Assembly (NCBI GenBank): GCA_027257055.1
Contig: JAPVLO010000056.1
Location: 7,428,501 to 7,492,500, forward strand
Reading direction: 5' to 3'
DNA from: Cephalopachus bancanus
Lineage: Eukaryota; Chordata; Mammalia; Primates; Tarsiidae
Length of the DNA stretch: 64,000 nt
Numbering within the stretch: position 1 is the stretch's first letter; each line of letters begins with the position of its first letter. The notes beneath the pieces are model-generated. The model did no database searches and was not told where the DNA came from. It saw only the letters and a program-made list of their open reading frames with translations. The position numbers and the translations under genes were made by a program. Shown here in pieces: positions 23,204 to 34,966 of the stretch.

Positions 23204-24030
23204 TGTAGACTCATTCCAGAAATTTATGCTTGGTAAAATGAGTAAAACTTAAAATAAATATCACTGATCTCGCAGAGTTGGTCTTCAATGTTCTCAGCAC
23301 CCAGACATTCCCCAGAGTTAGGCTGAAGTCTCAACAAATCTGCATATTCATCAGGTATTTGTCAGGAGTTCAACAAAGTTTCTGAACAATTAGTGTCAGT
23401 GGTATGTACTAATTGTTCTCATTAGTGAGGTAGACATTAATTTAAAAGTATACTGCATTCATTCCTTTTTATTATGCATTTTCAACATAGATGAAAAAAT
23501 ATTTGTTACTTCATATGTTATTAAATAGTCATACTCAAAGTAGTTGAGACATACATCCCTTGTCTTTAGTTTTTAAAGAATGTTTTCTGAATATTCGAAG
23601 AGCTGTAATTTCTTTTGAGTTACTTAAGCTTGAAAACCCTGATCTTTTAAGCCTTTCTTTTTTAAGTAATAGTATGAAGTGTATCTATATTTATGTATTT
23701 CTGTTATATATTAGGTGCATGGGTTAAATATTTAGTGTACTAGTATAACAAAATTCCTGTTTCCAATGGAGAATTTTCAGGTGGTTAATATATAATGAAC
23801 CTTTTAGAATAATCATTCACCTTGCCAAGGGCAGATTTCTGCCTCTTACTCCACTGTTTGTCCGTTTCCTGGTTTGAGGACCATGTGGAAGTTAGCTTAT
23901 ATTTGCCCTTGTGTGCCATGGAGAGCTGTGCACTTGAGCTGTGTGTTGGAGTTTTGATTTTCCAGTTTATGTGTGCAGTCCAGCTTCAAGACAGGTGTAG
24001 TTTAACATATTTCGCAACTTTTATTTACAG

Positions 24031-24426
24031 GGATTTAGAGATGAACCATATTTTAAAGAAGAACTTGTGGACGAACCATTCCTAGATTTGGGAAGGTCTT
24101 TCCATTCCCAACAAAAAGAGATTGACAACAGCAAGGAGGCCTGGGAGATGCATGAATTCCTGACTCCCAGATTGCAGGAAGTGGGTGAAGAAAGGGAAAT
24201 GCTTGTTGATGAAGAATACGATCTGTATCAAGATCACTTTCAGTCCATGGAGTCCCATCCCTCGGCGCACATTCCAGAGGCCGCTCTTGTGCCCTCCGTG
24301 AAAGACCTTCACTTTGGTACACAGTGGGTGCATGCTGGTGAACCAGCTGAGCCTCAAGAAGGAAGACCCATGAGGAGTGTCTACTCCCAGGAGACACAGC
24401 AGTATGACCTTTGCGCTGAAAACATG
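24031..24426 (+). CDS. PATJ: PATJ large linker exon between PDZ5 and PDZ6
   Basis: This exon has 396 nt (132 codons, phase 0 to 0), with acceptor TTTATTTACAG and donor GTAAGG. It opens [21 protein letters not shown] and runs through [15 protein letters not shown] and [15 protein letters not shown] to YDLCAENM. It is strongly acidic, with no PDZ signature and no membrane segment, and is presumably an extended linker that spaces PDZ5 from PDZ6. The first half is close to the human PATJ sequence I remember. The second half ([18 protein letters not shown] onwards) looks more diverged, as expected for disordered sequence. An antisense open frame of 132 codons over the same bases is a shadow of this exon. 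Alus in opposite orientation flank it on both sides within 850 bases. Confidence 0.95.
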
Positions 24427-25145
24427 GTAAGGAATTAGACCGATATTCCATGTCTTCCCCTCTCGCTTCTTCGCCTATCCAGGTCTTTACCTAACCACGT
24501 AACTCTCAGAAAATCCCAACCAAATAAACAGAATGCACTGGGTCTTTTCATAATTAATCACTGTTTGCAGGGTATACCATAAAGTGGATAGCTGTAAAGG
24601 TAAGCTCCTTTTTTCTGAATGACACAGCTTTGCTTAGGAGTCAAGATGTGGCAGTAGCCTTGCTGGTAGTGGGCTTTTCTTGCTTTGCTTCTTTAGTGAT
24701 GTTTTTCTCAATTTCCCATTTCAGAGAAGAGGTCTTTTAACATTTGCTGTTTAAAAAAAAAAATCCCCCTAGAAAATCACAGCTGTGTTTATCCCATAGT
24801 TTATTTGTCAGGAAAATTAAGGCAAATTAGTTTAAAACATTTTGTTGTTGACACTCGGTCATCCACATTTTTTTCTGCCATATATGATATGAAAGTACTG
24901 AACTCCAGAAAATTATCTTTATGTTTGAGATACTATTTATTTATAACTTGGCAGGAAAGCTTTATATAACAGGTTTGTCTTTATTATTAAATAGCTCATG
25001 AATTTTTTTTTTTGTAAAATTATAGTCAACCAGTCGCCAATTAGAATTCCTGATTAGGGACTTTTGAAAATATTTTTGATTCTTTATCTTCTGCCCTGAA
25101 ATGAACTTTCAGGCAAATGAAGAGAGACTTACTATATCTGGACAT

Positions 25146-25450
25146 TTTTTGTTTGTTTGTTTGTTTTTCGAATTGGAGTCTCACTCTGTCACCCAGGCTG
25201 GAATGCAGTGGCACACTCACGGTCACCCCAGCATCAACCTGCTGGGCTCCGGCGATTCTTCCATCTCAGCCTTCCAAGTAGCTAGAACTACAGGCACGTG
25301 CTACCATGCCTGGCTCATTTTTTTCATTTACTGTAGAGACAAGGTCTCACCAAGTTGCCTGGGCTGGTCTCGAACCCACAGGCTCAGGAAATCCACTCGC
25401 CTCGGCCTCCCAAAGTGCTGGGATAACAGGCTGAACCACCCAGCCTAGCT
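25146..25450 (-). mobile_element. Alu, reverse
   Basis: A (GTTT)n start, AATTGGAGTCTC, and a CCCAGCCTAGCT end. It is opposite in orientation to the Alu upstream of the same exon. Confidence 0.92.
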
Positions 25451-25962
25451 GATATTTTTTTAAGAAGGTGACTTCGCAGCATGTCCAGGTGCAGTCCAGT
25501 GTTCCCCTTGCTGAGACCAGCAGCTTTCTTGTCGTGACGGGTAAAGCATACCTTCTTTTGCCTGTTTCCTAGCTGTAGACAGAGGTCATCTCTTCCCTTG
25601 CCTCCCTTAGACACTTCTCACTTTCCTTCCTGCAAATGCTTTGGATTTCTCTGCCAGGCAAGGCGTGGTGGTCGCTGCATTGCTGGGACCCTAGAGGACT
25701 CCCCCTGATGACAGGCTCTGGGCAGTGTACCAGAGAGCAGATGTTTTTGGAATATGTGAATGATGCTTGTATTTGGGAAGAGGTCATACAGAATCCGGTG
25801 TGCGCCGTGGACACTGGAGCTTTCTGCCTTTGCCAGTCTTACTCCTGTGTCTGTAACTGCTTAGCCCCAGAGTATGTGTTCAGTTACAAATTAGAATGCT
25901 AGATTACTGAATATTCATGAATAATCTCATTATAGCTGTTTTTTCTATAATTTTTTTCTTCT

Positions 25963-26247
25963 TTTTTTTTTTTGAGTTTGAGTCTCACTCTGTCACCCAG
26001 ACTGGACTGCAGTGGCCGCTCCCGGCCACCGCAGCCTCGATCTGCTGGGCTCCGGCGATCCTTCCGCCTCAGCCTTCTGAGTAGCTGGAATTACAGGCGC
26101 ACGCTACCACGCCTGGCTGATTTTTTGATTTATTGTAGAGATGAGGTCTCGCTGCCCAGGCAGGTCTTGAACCCGCAGGCTCAGGCAATCCACTCACCTC
26201 AGCCTCCCAAAGGCTCAGGATTACAGGCTGAGCCACCGAGCTTGGCT
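25963..26247 (-). mobile_element. Alu, reverse, deletion subfamily
   Basis: CTCGCTGCCCAGGCAGG and CCCAAAGGCTCAGG show both diagnostic changes. TAATTTTTTTC flanks it. Confidence 0.92.
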
Positions 26248-26389
26248 TTAATTTTTTTCCTTTTATCCAAATAAAAGGCAACCTGAAATGTCAGTCCATT
26301 ATAATGTGTAACCTTTTGAGGCTATAGATGAGATGGTCAAATGTATGTTTTATAATATTTACTTTATACGTTTACACATTCTAACATTC

Positions 26390-26559
26390 TTTTTTTTTTT
26401 TTGAGTTGTGCCACCATGCCTGGCTAATTTTTTGATTTATTGTAGACACGAGGTCTCCCCAAGTTGCCCAGGCTGGTCTCGAACCCCTGGGCTCAGGCAG
26501 TCCTCTAGCCTCGGCCTCCCAAAGTGCTGGGATTGCAGGCATGAGCCACTGCACCAGGC
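26390..26559 (-). mobile_element. Alu lacking most of its right arm, reverse
   Basis: Poly(T) and GAGTTG join directly to TGCCACCATGCC, removing about 120 bases. AACATTC flanks it (26383-26389, 26560-26566), so the deleted form itself was inserted. Confidence 0.85.
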
Positions 26560-26572
26560 AACATTCAGTGTT

Positions 26573-28193
26573 TTTTTTTTTATATTAGAAAATATAGTTT
26601 ATTCAGAAAGTAAATAAGAGAAAGAGAGAGGAGATCCACCTCCCCAAGGGAGGGAAGAGGCCAAAGCTTAGGAAACATGGCGGCAGCCATAGCTCAAAGA
26701 GTTCATGGCCACACCAGAGTCTAGTAAAGCAGTGGCCACTGGCTGCTCGTGGTTGAGTCCTTCTAATCCTTCCCATTGATGGGGAAGGTGGTTAAGGTGA
26801 TTGGATAGTGGTCTGTTCCATGCTATCATGGAGGGGACAGCTAAGCACAGGTACTGATGTCAGGTGATGGGCATCAGGCAGATAAGTAGGTTAGTCACAT
26901 GATTGCTGCCATGGTAGTGAGGGTCTGTGTCAGGTAGGTCACAAAGGGCCAATTAGGTTAACCTGGGTCTTATGGGCAGAGGCAAATACTTGAAATAGAA
27001 AAGCTAATTAGTAACAAGTTGGGAAGGGGGTGTGAAGCAACTATCAATAGCTCCCTCTGAGAAACTGATTCTGTCTTTGGCTTGTGATTAGAGCGAAAGT
27101 TAAGTGAACGGCTAGAAAAACATGAGATTTAGGCAATGTTAAAATGACTGCTCATTGGGTGTATTGAATCCATGTTCTGTCCTTTCATCTCCCCCTCGTG
27201 TTACTTTAAAACATTCTTATTTGTGCCTGGGAACAGGGATGAGGGTCAGTCTTCTGTAGCTGCTTTCCTGCTGAACAGGGGTCGTAGAGCTGTCTCTAGC
27301 TGTCTAGAGTAAGAGGGGGGATGAGAGGACAGAGACCATGGAGTGACTAAGTGTCTTTAGTATCTGTATACCAAGCACTGCGTTTAAGCGTAGACTGTTA
27401 GAATTAGTACTACTATAATAAAGGCCATTATACCTGCTGTAATGACATATTGAGACTTTGCTGTCTGGTAAAATGTATTTGTAGTTACCCCAGTGGGCTT
27501 GTCATCCACTACAGGAGTCCAGGCAGTTTTTTCTGTTGCACCAGTGAATTCCTTAGTTTCTACGTGGATGTACCTGCCGCTTGCTTTCAAGCTTCTTCAC
27601 ATATGCTAGAGGGTGATATGCTAAAGGGGGGATCCCAGGCAACCTCCACTCCGGAGATGGGAGTTTGACATCTCTCCGCCCCAGTGGAGATGCAGTTTCA
27701 AACCGGACAAGGCTGAGGTGACAGAGAGAGGTCCTGGTGGACGATAAGATCAAGAGTGAGAGTGGCAGAGAAAAGATAGTCAAGCACCTTACCTCTCTCC
27801 ACGGAGAGACTAGGGTTGGAAAAGAGAAGAGTGAGACAGGGTGTAGCAAATCTTGGTGGGAGAGGAGAATGAGAGAGAGCGAGGGTATGGCAAATCTTGG
27901 TGGGACCTCCGAAAGTGTTAGGTTACACTCCCAGCGGGGGCCCCCAGAATGTTAGGTCAGACCCACCATGGGTATGGGTGTCTGATGTGCAATCCGATGC
28001 TGCATGAAAGATGCAAAGAATTGCACAGAAGTTAGATTAGAAAATATAGTTTATTTACAAAGTAAATCAGAGTGAGAGACAGAGAGGAGATTCACCTCCC
28101 CAAGGGAGGGGAGAGGACCCAAGCTTAGGAAACATGGTGCAGCCATAGCGCAAAGAGCACATGGCCACACTAGAATCTCATAAATCTATGGCC
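26573..28193 (-). mobile_element. Reverse-orientation ERV copy, internally deleted, with R-U5 and U3-R ends and poly(A)
   Basis: Two direct copies of an LTR segment (about 26585-26735 and 28030-28193) bracket 1.3 kb. On the minus strand the right copy begins near the presumed transcription start, contains AATAAA, continues into U5 and ends CCTAACA at 27950. TTC and a proline-tRNA-like primer site (TGGGGGCCCCCGCTGGGA) follow. The left copy has a purine tract then TGAAAGGACAG (about 27187) as U3 start, and stops after AATAAA in poly(A) (poly(T) on the + strand). CAGTGTT occurs at both outer ends. This R-U5...U3-R-poly(A) layout is that of a retroposed genomic-type RNA. Only remnants of the interior remain, so it is non-coding and defective. 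Confidence 0.7.
27384..27590 (-). pseudogene. Short open remnant in the ERV interior with a C-terminal hydrophobic segment
   Basis: A 68-codon open stretch on the ERV sense strand ends in about 20 hydrophobic residues and a stop, roughly 200 bases before the U3 start. A membrane-anchor-like tail just upstream of the 3' LTR suggests the end of an old env gene, but I see no diagnostic env motif. The rest of gag, pol and env is absent. It is a broken fragment at most, and the env assignment is inference. Confidence 0.3.
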
Positions 28194-28538
28194 CAGTGTT
28201 CAATTTTAAGACCAGTAAAATGTTAAATTTTTTTTGCCTTTTCTCACATTTAATGATATAATTTTATTTCAGTTTTTCAGTGTATTTTTAATGTCAGGAT
28301 CCACGTTATCACAAATCATTTTTTGATCATTTAGCACAGCTTTCCAAATATAGCATCTTCATTGCTAACTAGGTTGTTTGAGACATGGTCACTTTCGAGT
28401 CCGTACTGTCACTCAAAATTTTATTCTTATCTAAGTATCCTTTGCATGACATTAAGTTTCTTAAAAAAAATGCCTTGTAAGTTTATATTGATGCGCTTCA
28501 CAACGTAACCACTTTATTGTTTGTCAAAGTGCTCTTTA

Positions 28539-28936
<398 letters not shown>

Positions 28937-29021
28937 GTTAAATTTCCTGGCTTCCTCCTTTTTATTTCCTATCACTAATTCAACTGTACTTGCTTATTAT
29001 TGTTTTCTTCTATAAAAAGAA

Positions 29022-29225
29022 AATTTTCTATTCATCCAAATAAAAGGCAACCTGCAATCAGTTCATTTGAATATGCCAACTTTTAAGGTTATAGATGAAA
29101 TTGTCAAATGTCTGTTTATAGTATTTACTTAGAAGTTTCATTAAATATTCATATATTAAAACCTATAAGATGTTAATTTTTTTACCTAGTCTCACATTTA
29201 ATTATGTAATTTTAGGTTATAGAAG
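29022..29225 (+). repeat. Right arm of the same old local direct duplication
   Basis: This arm is uninterrupted and pairs with 26255-26395 plus 28205-28275. Divergence is roughly a quarter by eye, so the duplication is old and precedes the Alu and ERV insertions in the left arm. Confidence 0.7.
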
Positions 29226-29435
29226 TAACCTCTACTGGCTTTCCAAGCTGGTATTGATTAAGATTGCTTCAGCCCTCGTGCGTCTTGCCTAAACAGTATT
29301 TTGTATTTAAATAATTACATGTTTTGCTGAGGGCACTGACTCCTTCTTCTCCTCCACAGTGATGATAGTTACACCCGCGTAATCAGGATGGGCTTGGATC
29401 ATTACTTGCCTGTCTTATTATTGATGTGATAATTT

Positions 29436-29722
29436 GTTTGTTTGTTTGTTTTTAGTCAGGATCTTCATTCAGGTGGAATATGGTGGCATGCTCACAGCTC
29501 ACTGCAGCCTCACCCTCCTGGGTTTAGGTGATCCTTCTGCCTCAGCCTCACAAGTAGCTGGTACTACAGGCGCACACCACCATACTTGGCTAATTTCTTG
29601 TAGAGATGAGGTCTCGCTATGTTGCCCAGGCAGATTTCGAACCCCTGAGTTTAAGCAATCCACCCGCCTTGGCCTCCCAAAGTGCTGGGATTATAGGCAT
29701 AAGCCACCACCTCCAACCACCC
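29436..29722 (-). mobile_element. Old Alu, reverse
   Basis: A diverged right arm (TCAGGATCTTCATTCAGG), then clear left-arm words to ACCTCCAACC. Confidence 0.85.
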
Positions 29723-30124
29723 CATGATAATTTTTCTAATAATATTATCTAATACTGCAAGCCCTGAGAGGAGTTTAAAAACACATTCATATTTCTTACA
29801 AATAGATAATTTCTGGGCAATCCCCTCGGGTCTCCTCCCACTGTGGGCACTTTTCTGTCCTCTTAATAAATCCTGCTTTCTTTAAAAAAAAAAAAATATA
29901 TATATATATATAATTTCCATTAATTTTCTCTTTAGAGGATGCCCTCCAGAAGGGTAAGAAGGGTAGAGGAACATTATCATTTCTGTCTTGGTTGTAATAT
30001 TCTTTTGGGCTACAGATGTTAGCTATATCTGTGTAGTGCAACTAGTGCCTCATTACTTCAAAGTTTATCTTTATCAGCCTCATACTTCATTTTATTTGAA
30101 GGGCAAAAACACGGAAAGTTTATA

Positions 30125-30830
30125 GATCCTTTCTTTTTTTTAATTTGGGTAAAATCCACATAATGCACAATTTACCATTTTTACCATTTTTAGATGTACA
30201 GTTCAGTGGCGCCAAGGACATTTACATTATTGTATGATCACTGCCACCATCTAGCTCCAGCTCTTTTTATCCCCCGACTCAGAAACTCTGTGCCCATTAC
30301 ACAGTAGCTGCTCTTTTTTTTTTAGATGGAGTCTCACTCCTTTGTCCAGACTGGAGTGCAGTAGCACATGCATGGCCACCCCAGCATCGACCTGCTGGGC
30401 TCCAGCGATCCCTTCGCCTCAGCCTTCCAAGTAGCTGGAATAGCAGGTGCACACTATCATGCCCAGCTATTTTTAATTTTATTGTAGAGACGAGGTCCTG
30501 TCAAGTTGCCCGGGCTGGTCTCGAACCCGCGGGCTCAGGCAATCCACCTGCCTCAGCCTCCCAAAGTGCTGGGATGATAGGCTAAGCCACCGAGCCCAGC
30601 CTGTGGCTTCTCTTTCCCCTCTTCCCCATTTCCTGACAACCAACCACCACTTCATCTTGTCTCTTAAGAATTTGGCTGCACTCAAGCGACTTAGAGAAGT
30701 AGACTCGTGCAATATTTGTTTTGTGTTTTGCTTATTTCACTTAGGGTGATGTCTTCAAGATTCATCCATTTTGTAGTACTTTATCTGTTAGAATTTCCAC
30801 CCTTTTTAAGGCTGAATATGAACAACATTT
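30125..30830 (-). mobile_element. Old L1M-type 3' region, reverse orientation, interrupted by Alu
   Basis: The words ACAGTTCAGTGGCGCCAAGG, GCCCATTACACAGTAGCTGC and later TTCACTTAGGGTGATGTCTTC match the antisense 3' end of old mammalian L1s from memory. The Alu at 30314-30601 splits it. Confidence 0.7.
30314..30601 (-). mobile_element. Alu, reverse, in an L1M fragment
   Basis: AGATGGAGTCTCACTCC to GAGCCCAGCC. Confidence 0.92.
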
Positions 30831-31080
30831 CCTTATCTGTCTATGTCTGGGAGAAAAACAAAACTTTTGCTGGACCTTCTGGTATTTGTGCCAAGGAGAG
30901 TGCAAATTAAACTGACAAAAGGCATTAACGGAGAATGAAGGTCTGTCTATAGGCATATGAATGCCACAAAATAAGTAGCTAGCTCACTAAATGGTTAAAT
31001 CAGAGGCTTATGTGGCTAATTTACTGGGAAAGAGATGGCTGAGAAAAAGCTTCCGTGAAAACTACTAAGTAGCTCATAGC

Positions 31081-31690
31081 CAATAGAAATTTATTTTATC
31101 TCACATTTCTGGAGGCTTGGAAGTCCAAGATCAAGGTGCTGGCAGATTCGGTGCCTGGTGAGGGCCTTTTTTAGGATTCATAAATGGCACCCTCTAGCTG
31201 TGTCCTCACGTGGTGGGTGGAATGAGCTTCCTTGGGTCTTTTTTTTTTTTTGAGTAGGAGTCTCACTCTCACCCAGGCTGGAGGGCAGTGGCACGCTCCT
31301 GGCCGCCGCAGCCTCGACCTGCTGGACTCAGGTGATCCTTCCACCTCAGCCTTCCAAGTAGCTGGAACTACAGGCATGTACCACCACACCTGGCTCATTT
31401 TTTGATTTATTGTAGAGACAAGGTCTCACCAAGTTGCCCGGGCTGGTCTCCAACTGTGGGCTCAGGTAATCCTCTCACCTCAGCCTCCCAAAGTGCTGGG
31501 ATTATAGGTGTGAGCCACTGCACCCAGCTTGGGCCTTTTTTTAAAAAAATAAAAGCACTAATCATTCACAAGAGCTCTGCTCGCATGACCTCTCAAAAGA
31601 CCCCCCCCAATACTTTCACCTTGGGGGTTAAGATTTCAAAATATGGATTTGGGGGGGTTAATGATACAAACATCTTAACGTTGTAGAAGA
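31081..31690 (-). mobile_element. Ancient interspersed repeat, second copy, split by Alu
   Basis: TTCTGGAGGCTTGGAAGTCC, CTAGCTGTGTCCTCACGTGG and CACCTTGGGGGTTAAGATTTC correspond in order to 58740-58980. The Alu at 31239-31531 lies inside it, flanked by CTTGGG(T/C)C. Confidence 0.5.
31239..31531 (-). mobile_element. Alu, reverse, in an ancient repeat
   Basis: Poly(T), GAGTAGGAGTCTC to GCACCCAGC, flanked by CTTGGG(T/C)CTTT. Confidence 0.92.
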
Positions 31691-32245
31691 TTGTGACTTG
31701 GATAAACCATGAAAGACATAAGTGTGAAAGGAAGACAAGAGGAAAGTATAATAGGTTATCGACAGCACTTATCTGCAGGTTTTAGGTTTGAGTAACTTGG
31801 TGTTCACCAGGCTGATTAAAGCGCTAGCAAAGGCTTGACTGTGCAAAGGTTCATTATGTCTTTTGGAATCAGCAGTGAAGCTACTTCCTGTGGACATCAG
31901 AGCCATGATTCAGGCAGTTGTGTGTATCCAAAATTGACCTCACTTGACTTGATACAGCTTTTGTTCCTCTTGGTAAACGTTTGTGTAAATCTACGTAATA
32001 ATGCTTATAAGTGAAAATTTTCCTTAAAAGTCTAGCATGTGGATTAAACAGGTTTTGCTGTCCTCACTCTTGCAGGTGTTAAGTCACCAGCATTTGTTCC
32101 TGCTTGCCACAGTATGACCCATTACTTGAGAATACTTGTTCACAGGGCCAGATTTCCGCTTATCATTATCTGGTTTGAACAACGTTATAGTGTTCCGCAC
32201 TTTTTCATAATGTACTAATGCATGTCTATTTTTCTTCCTCTCAAG

Positions 32246-32387
32246 ATGAAAGAAAATTTTGGCATGGGAGAGAATTTTGGCATGGGTTCGCTGCCATCCA
32301 TAACCTCAACTGAAGGCAACGGTCAACAAGGCAGATTTGATGAACTGGAAAATCTTAATTCATTAGCAAAAAGCAGTCTGGATTTAG
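32246..32387 (+). CDS. PATJ: PATJ linker exon with an in-frame hexapeptide duplication
   Basis: This exon has 142 nt (47 codons plus 1 nt, phase 0 to 1), with acceptor TTCTTCCTCTCAAG and donor GTTTGT. It reads [18 protein letters not shown] and later [19 protein letters not shown]; the terminal G starts a glycine codon completed by the next exon. ENFGMG occurs twice in tandem (32252-32269 and 32270-32287, two mismatches in 18 nt). The human protein, as I recall it, has one copy (ENFVME). Spacing is a multiple of three, so the frame is kept. The donor departs from GTRAGT at positions +3 and +4 and looks weak. Identity is secure because frame and phase match both neighbours. Confidence 0.92.
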
Positions 32388-33730
32388 GTTTGTGGCTTTT
32401 GTTTCTCATAAACACAGATTACATCATCTTGCGGTCTTTCCATTTTGTGATTGTATATCACGAATTTCACGGTCACATTTGTATTCATTAGGATGTTTTT
32501 AATTTAAATCTGCTTATTAATCTGCTTCAGAATACCTGAAAGAATAAACATAGCTTATACTTCAACTTAGAATTTTCAGATTCTGTTTTCTGAGAAGGCT
32601 CCATTTTCTCTGCTTCATTTTGCTTTTTTATTAGCAGTATGGATTGAAGCTCAGACTAGTGCCTTACACCGAATCTGAAATCAGTCTCTACTAATATATA
32701 TTAAAATCTCTGATGCGCTTAAGTGATATTGTTAGCTCATTGAATGGGGCTGTTAAATATTAATAAAGACAGGCATATTTTAAACATTTATGAGACATTT
32801 TATAGCCATATATTACAGTCAATTTTAGTACATTAATAACTTAGTCTCCATTAAAGAATTCTGAAAGTATAGTGCCTCTCCTTGCCTCCACCAATATCGA
32901 TTCTTATGTACTTTTGAAAACTTGACTTTGAAAAAGAATGTTTCTTCATCTTACATGTCAAATGTCATTACAATATTAATATCTCTAGGGAAACTGTTAA
33001 GTTCTTTCACAGCAGTGGGATTTCTAGAGCCCTCACTGAGGATTTATGCTGTCCTTCACCTGTTAGGGCGACTTCAAGGAAAGGTCTTTCCCTATTGGCA
33101 TTTCTCATGCTGTATGGCGATAATGTGTAGGGGAGAGAGAGAGGGCTCCAGAAAGCGATGAAGCAGTTGTGCATGAGATCGACGTTCTGTTAAGTAAAAC
33201 CCAGAGAATAGAATCCTTAACGGTATAAAGACGGAAGGCATCTCTCAGATGAAAACACACAATTCCCTGTGGGTCGAAACAGAGCATGGATAGTTAATTT
33301 TGAGTATCTGAGATTATGTGAGTCTATCCAAGTTTTCAAGATCATGAGGAGGAGAAAAATGGGACTTTTCCTTCCCTAAAACCCTCTGGGTATACTGCTT
33401 TTTAAAATATACCACGTCTATAGTTTCCTGATTACGAAATAGTGGGAGAAGAGTTATGGCACAGATGTTTGAATAAATGAATAGACCGTGTCTTTTATTT
33501 CCGTTGATACTGTTGCCATCTTGACACTGTTTTGGGCCAGATCATTCTTGGTGGTGGGAGTAGGCTGCCTTGTGCAGGTTTCTAACCCTAGATGCCAGTG
33601 GTATACCCTTTCCCGGTCATGATGAAAACCAAAATGTCTACAGACATTGCCAGATGTCCCCAGGGGGAGGAGGAGTGTATCAGTTGAGAACTGCCACTTT
33701 GTACCACCAAGACTGAAAGGAATAGATTAA

Positions 33731-34033
33731 GGCCGGGACAGTGGCTCACACCTATAGTCCCAGCACTTTGGGAGGTGGAAGTGAGAGGATTGCCTGAGTC
33801 CGTGGGTTCAAGACCAGCCCAGGCAACTTGGCAAGACCTCATCTCTACAATAAATCAAAAAACTAGCCAGGCATGGTGGCGCATGCCTGTAGTTCTGGCT
33901 ACTTGGAAGGCTGAGGCGGAAGGACTCCCGGAGCCCAGCAGGTCGAGGCTGCGGTGGCCGGGATTGTGCCACTGCTCTCCAGCCTGGGTGACAGAGTGAG
34001 ACTCCAACTCAAAAAAAAAGAAAAAGAAAAAGA
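33731..34033 (+). mobile_element. Alu, sense
   Basis: GAAAGGA(A/G)TAGA flanks it; CCAACTC precedes an (AAAAAG)n tail. Confidence 0.93.
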
Positions 34034-34209
34034 AAGGAGTAGACTTGATATATGAGGTGGGTGTTTGGGGGTAGGGGCAGTGGAGTAACAAGCAATCTTA
34101 GATGTAAATCTATAGAACCATTAACTTAAAAATAATTTCTTAGAACCGAAGTATAAAGACGTTTTCTTGACCTTTCTTTAATTCTATTTAATTAATTGAT
34201 TAATTAATT

Positions 34210-34507
34210 AGATTTTTTGAGTCAGAGACTCACTCTGTCACCCAGGCTGGAAGTGGCGTAGTCATGGCTTAACTGCAACCTTGACATCCTGGGCTCAAGC
34301 GATCTTCCTGTCTCAACCTCCAGAGTAGGTAGAACTACAGGCTTGCTCCACCAAGCCCAGGTAATTTTTTTGTTGTTGTTGATGTTTTGTAGAGACCAGG
34401 TCTCACTGTGTTGCCCAGGCTGGTCTTAAACTCCTGGACTCAAGTGATCCTTCCTCCTCGGCCTCCCAAAGTGCTGGGATTACAGTGGTGAGCCACCATG
34501 CCTAGCC
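34210..34507 (-). mobile_element. Older Alu, reverse
   Basis: GAGTCAGAGACTCACTCTG to CCATGCCTAGCC; several small deletions. Confidence 0.88.
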
Positions 34508-34554
34508 TATTCTTTGGTTAATCCAAACTTAGGTATCTTTAAAAGGTTTATACT

Positions 34555-34849
34555 GGGCCAGGTGGGGTGGCTCAACCTGTCATCCCAGTACTTTGGGAAG
34601 CTGAGGCAAGAGGATTGCCTGAGCTCCGGGGGTTTGAGACCAGACCAGGCAACTTGGTGAGACCTCATCTTTACAATGAATCAAAAATTAGCTGGGTGTG
34701 TTAGTTTACTCCTGTAATTCTGGCTACTTGGAAGGCTGAGGCAGAAGGATCGCCAGAGCCCAGCAGGTCGAGGCTGTGGTGGCTGGGAGCGTGCCACTGC
34801 CTTCCAGCCTGGGTGACAGAGTGAGGTGACGACTCAAAAAAAAAACCAC
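34555..34849 (+). mobile_element. Alu, sense
   Basis: GGGCCAGGTGGGGTGGCTCA to an A-rich end. It forms a cluster with its two reverse neighbours. Confidence 0.92.
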
Positions 34850-34966
34850 AAAACCTAAGCCTATAAATTGGCATAATTACTAATGCAAGGTATACAAGAT
34901 AAATTCCAAGTGAGTAATTCATGTTACAGGATTTCAGACAGAAAGTAGTTCTGTCTCCTAGTCTTT

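Larger units (their letters stand above)
21520..24030 (+). other. PATJ: PATJ intron
   Basis: Donor GTACTT, acceptor TTTACAG. It holds one reverse and two sense Alus. 23204-24030 is otherwise unremarkable. Confidence 0.9.
26255..28275 (+). repeat. Left arm of an old local direct duplication, interrupted by Alu and ERV
   Basis: 26261-26375 (ATCCAAATAAAAGGCAACCTG through TATTTACTT) matches 29033-29130. 28213-28275 (AAAATGTTAAATTTTTTT...CTCACATTTAATGATATAATTTTA) matches 29168-29213. The left arm is now split by the Alu 26390-26559 and the ERV 26573-28193. Confidence 0.7.

Noticed and set aside
24053..24451. 132-codon open frame on the minus strand
   Set aside because: It is the antisense shadow of the large PATJ linker exon.
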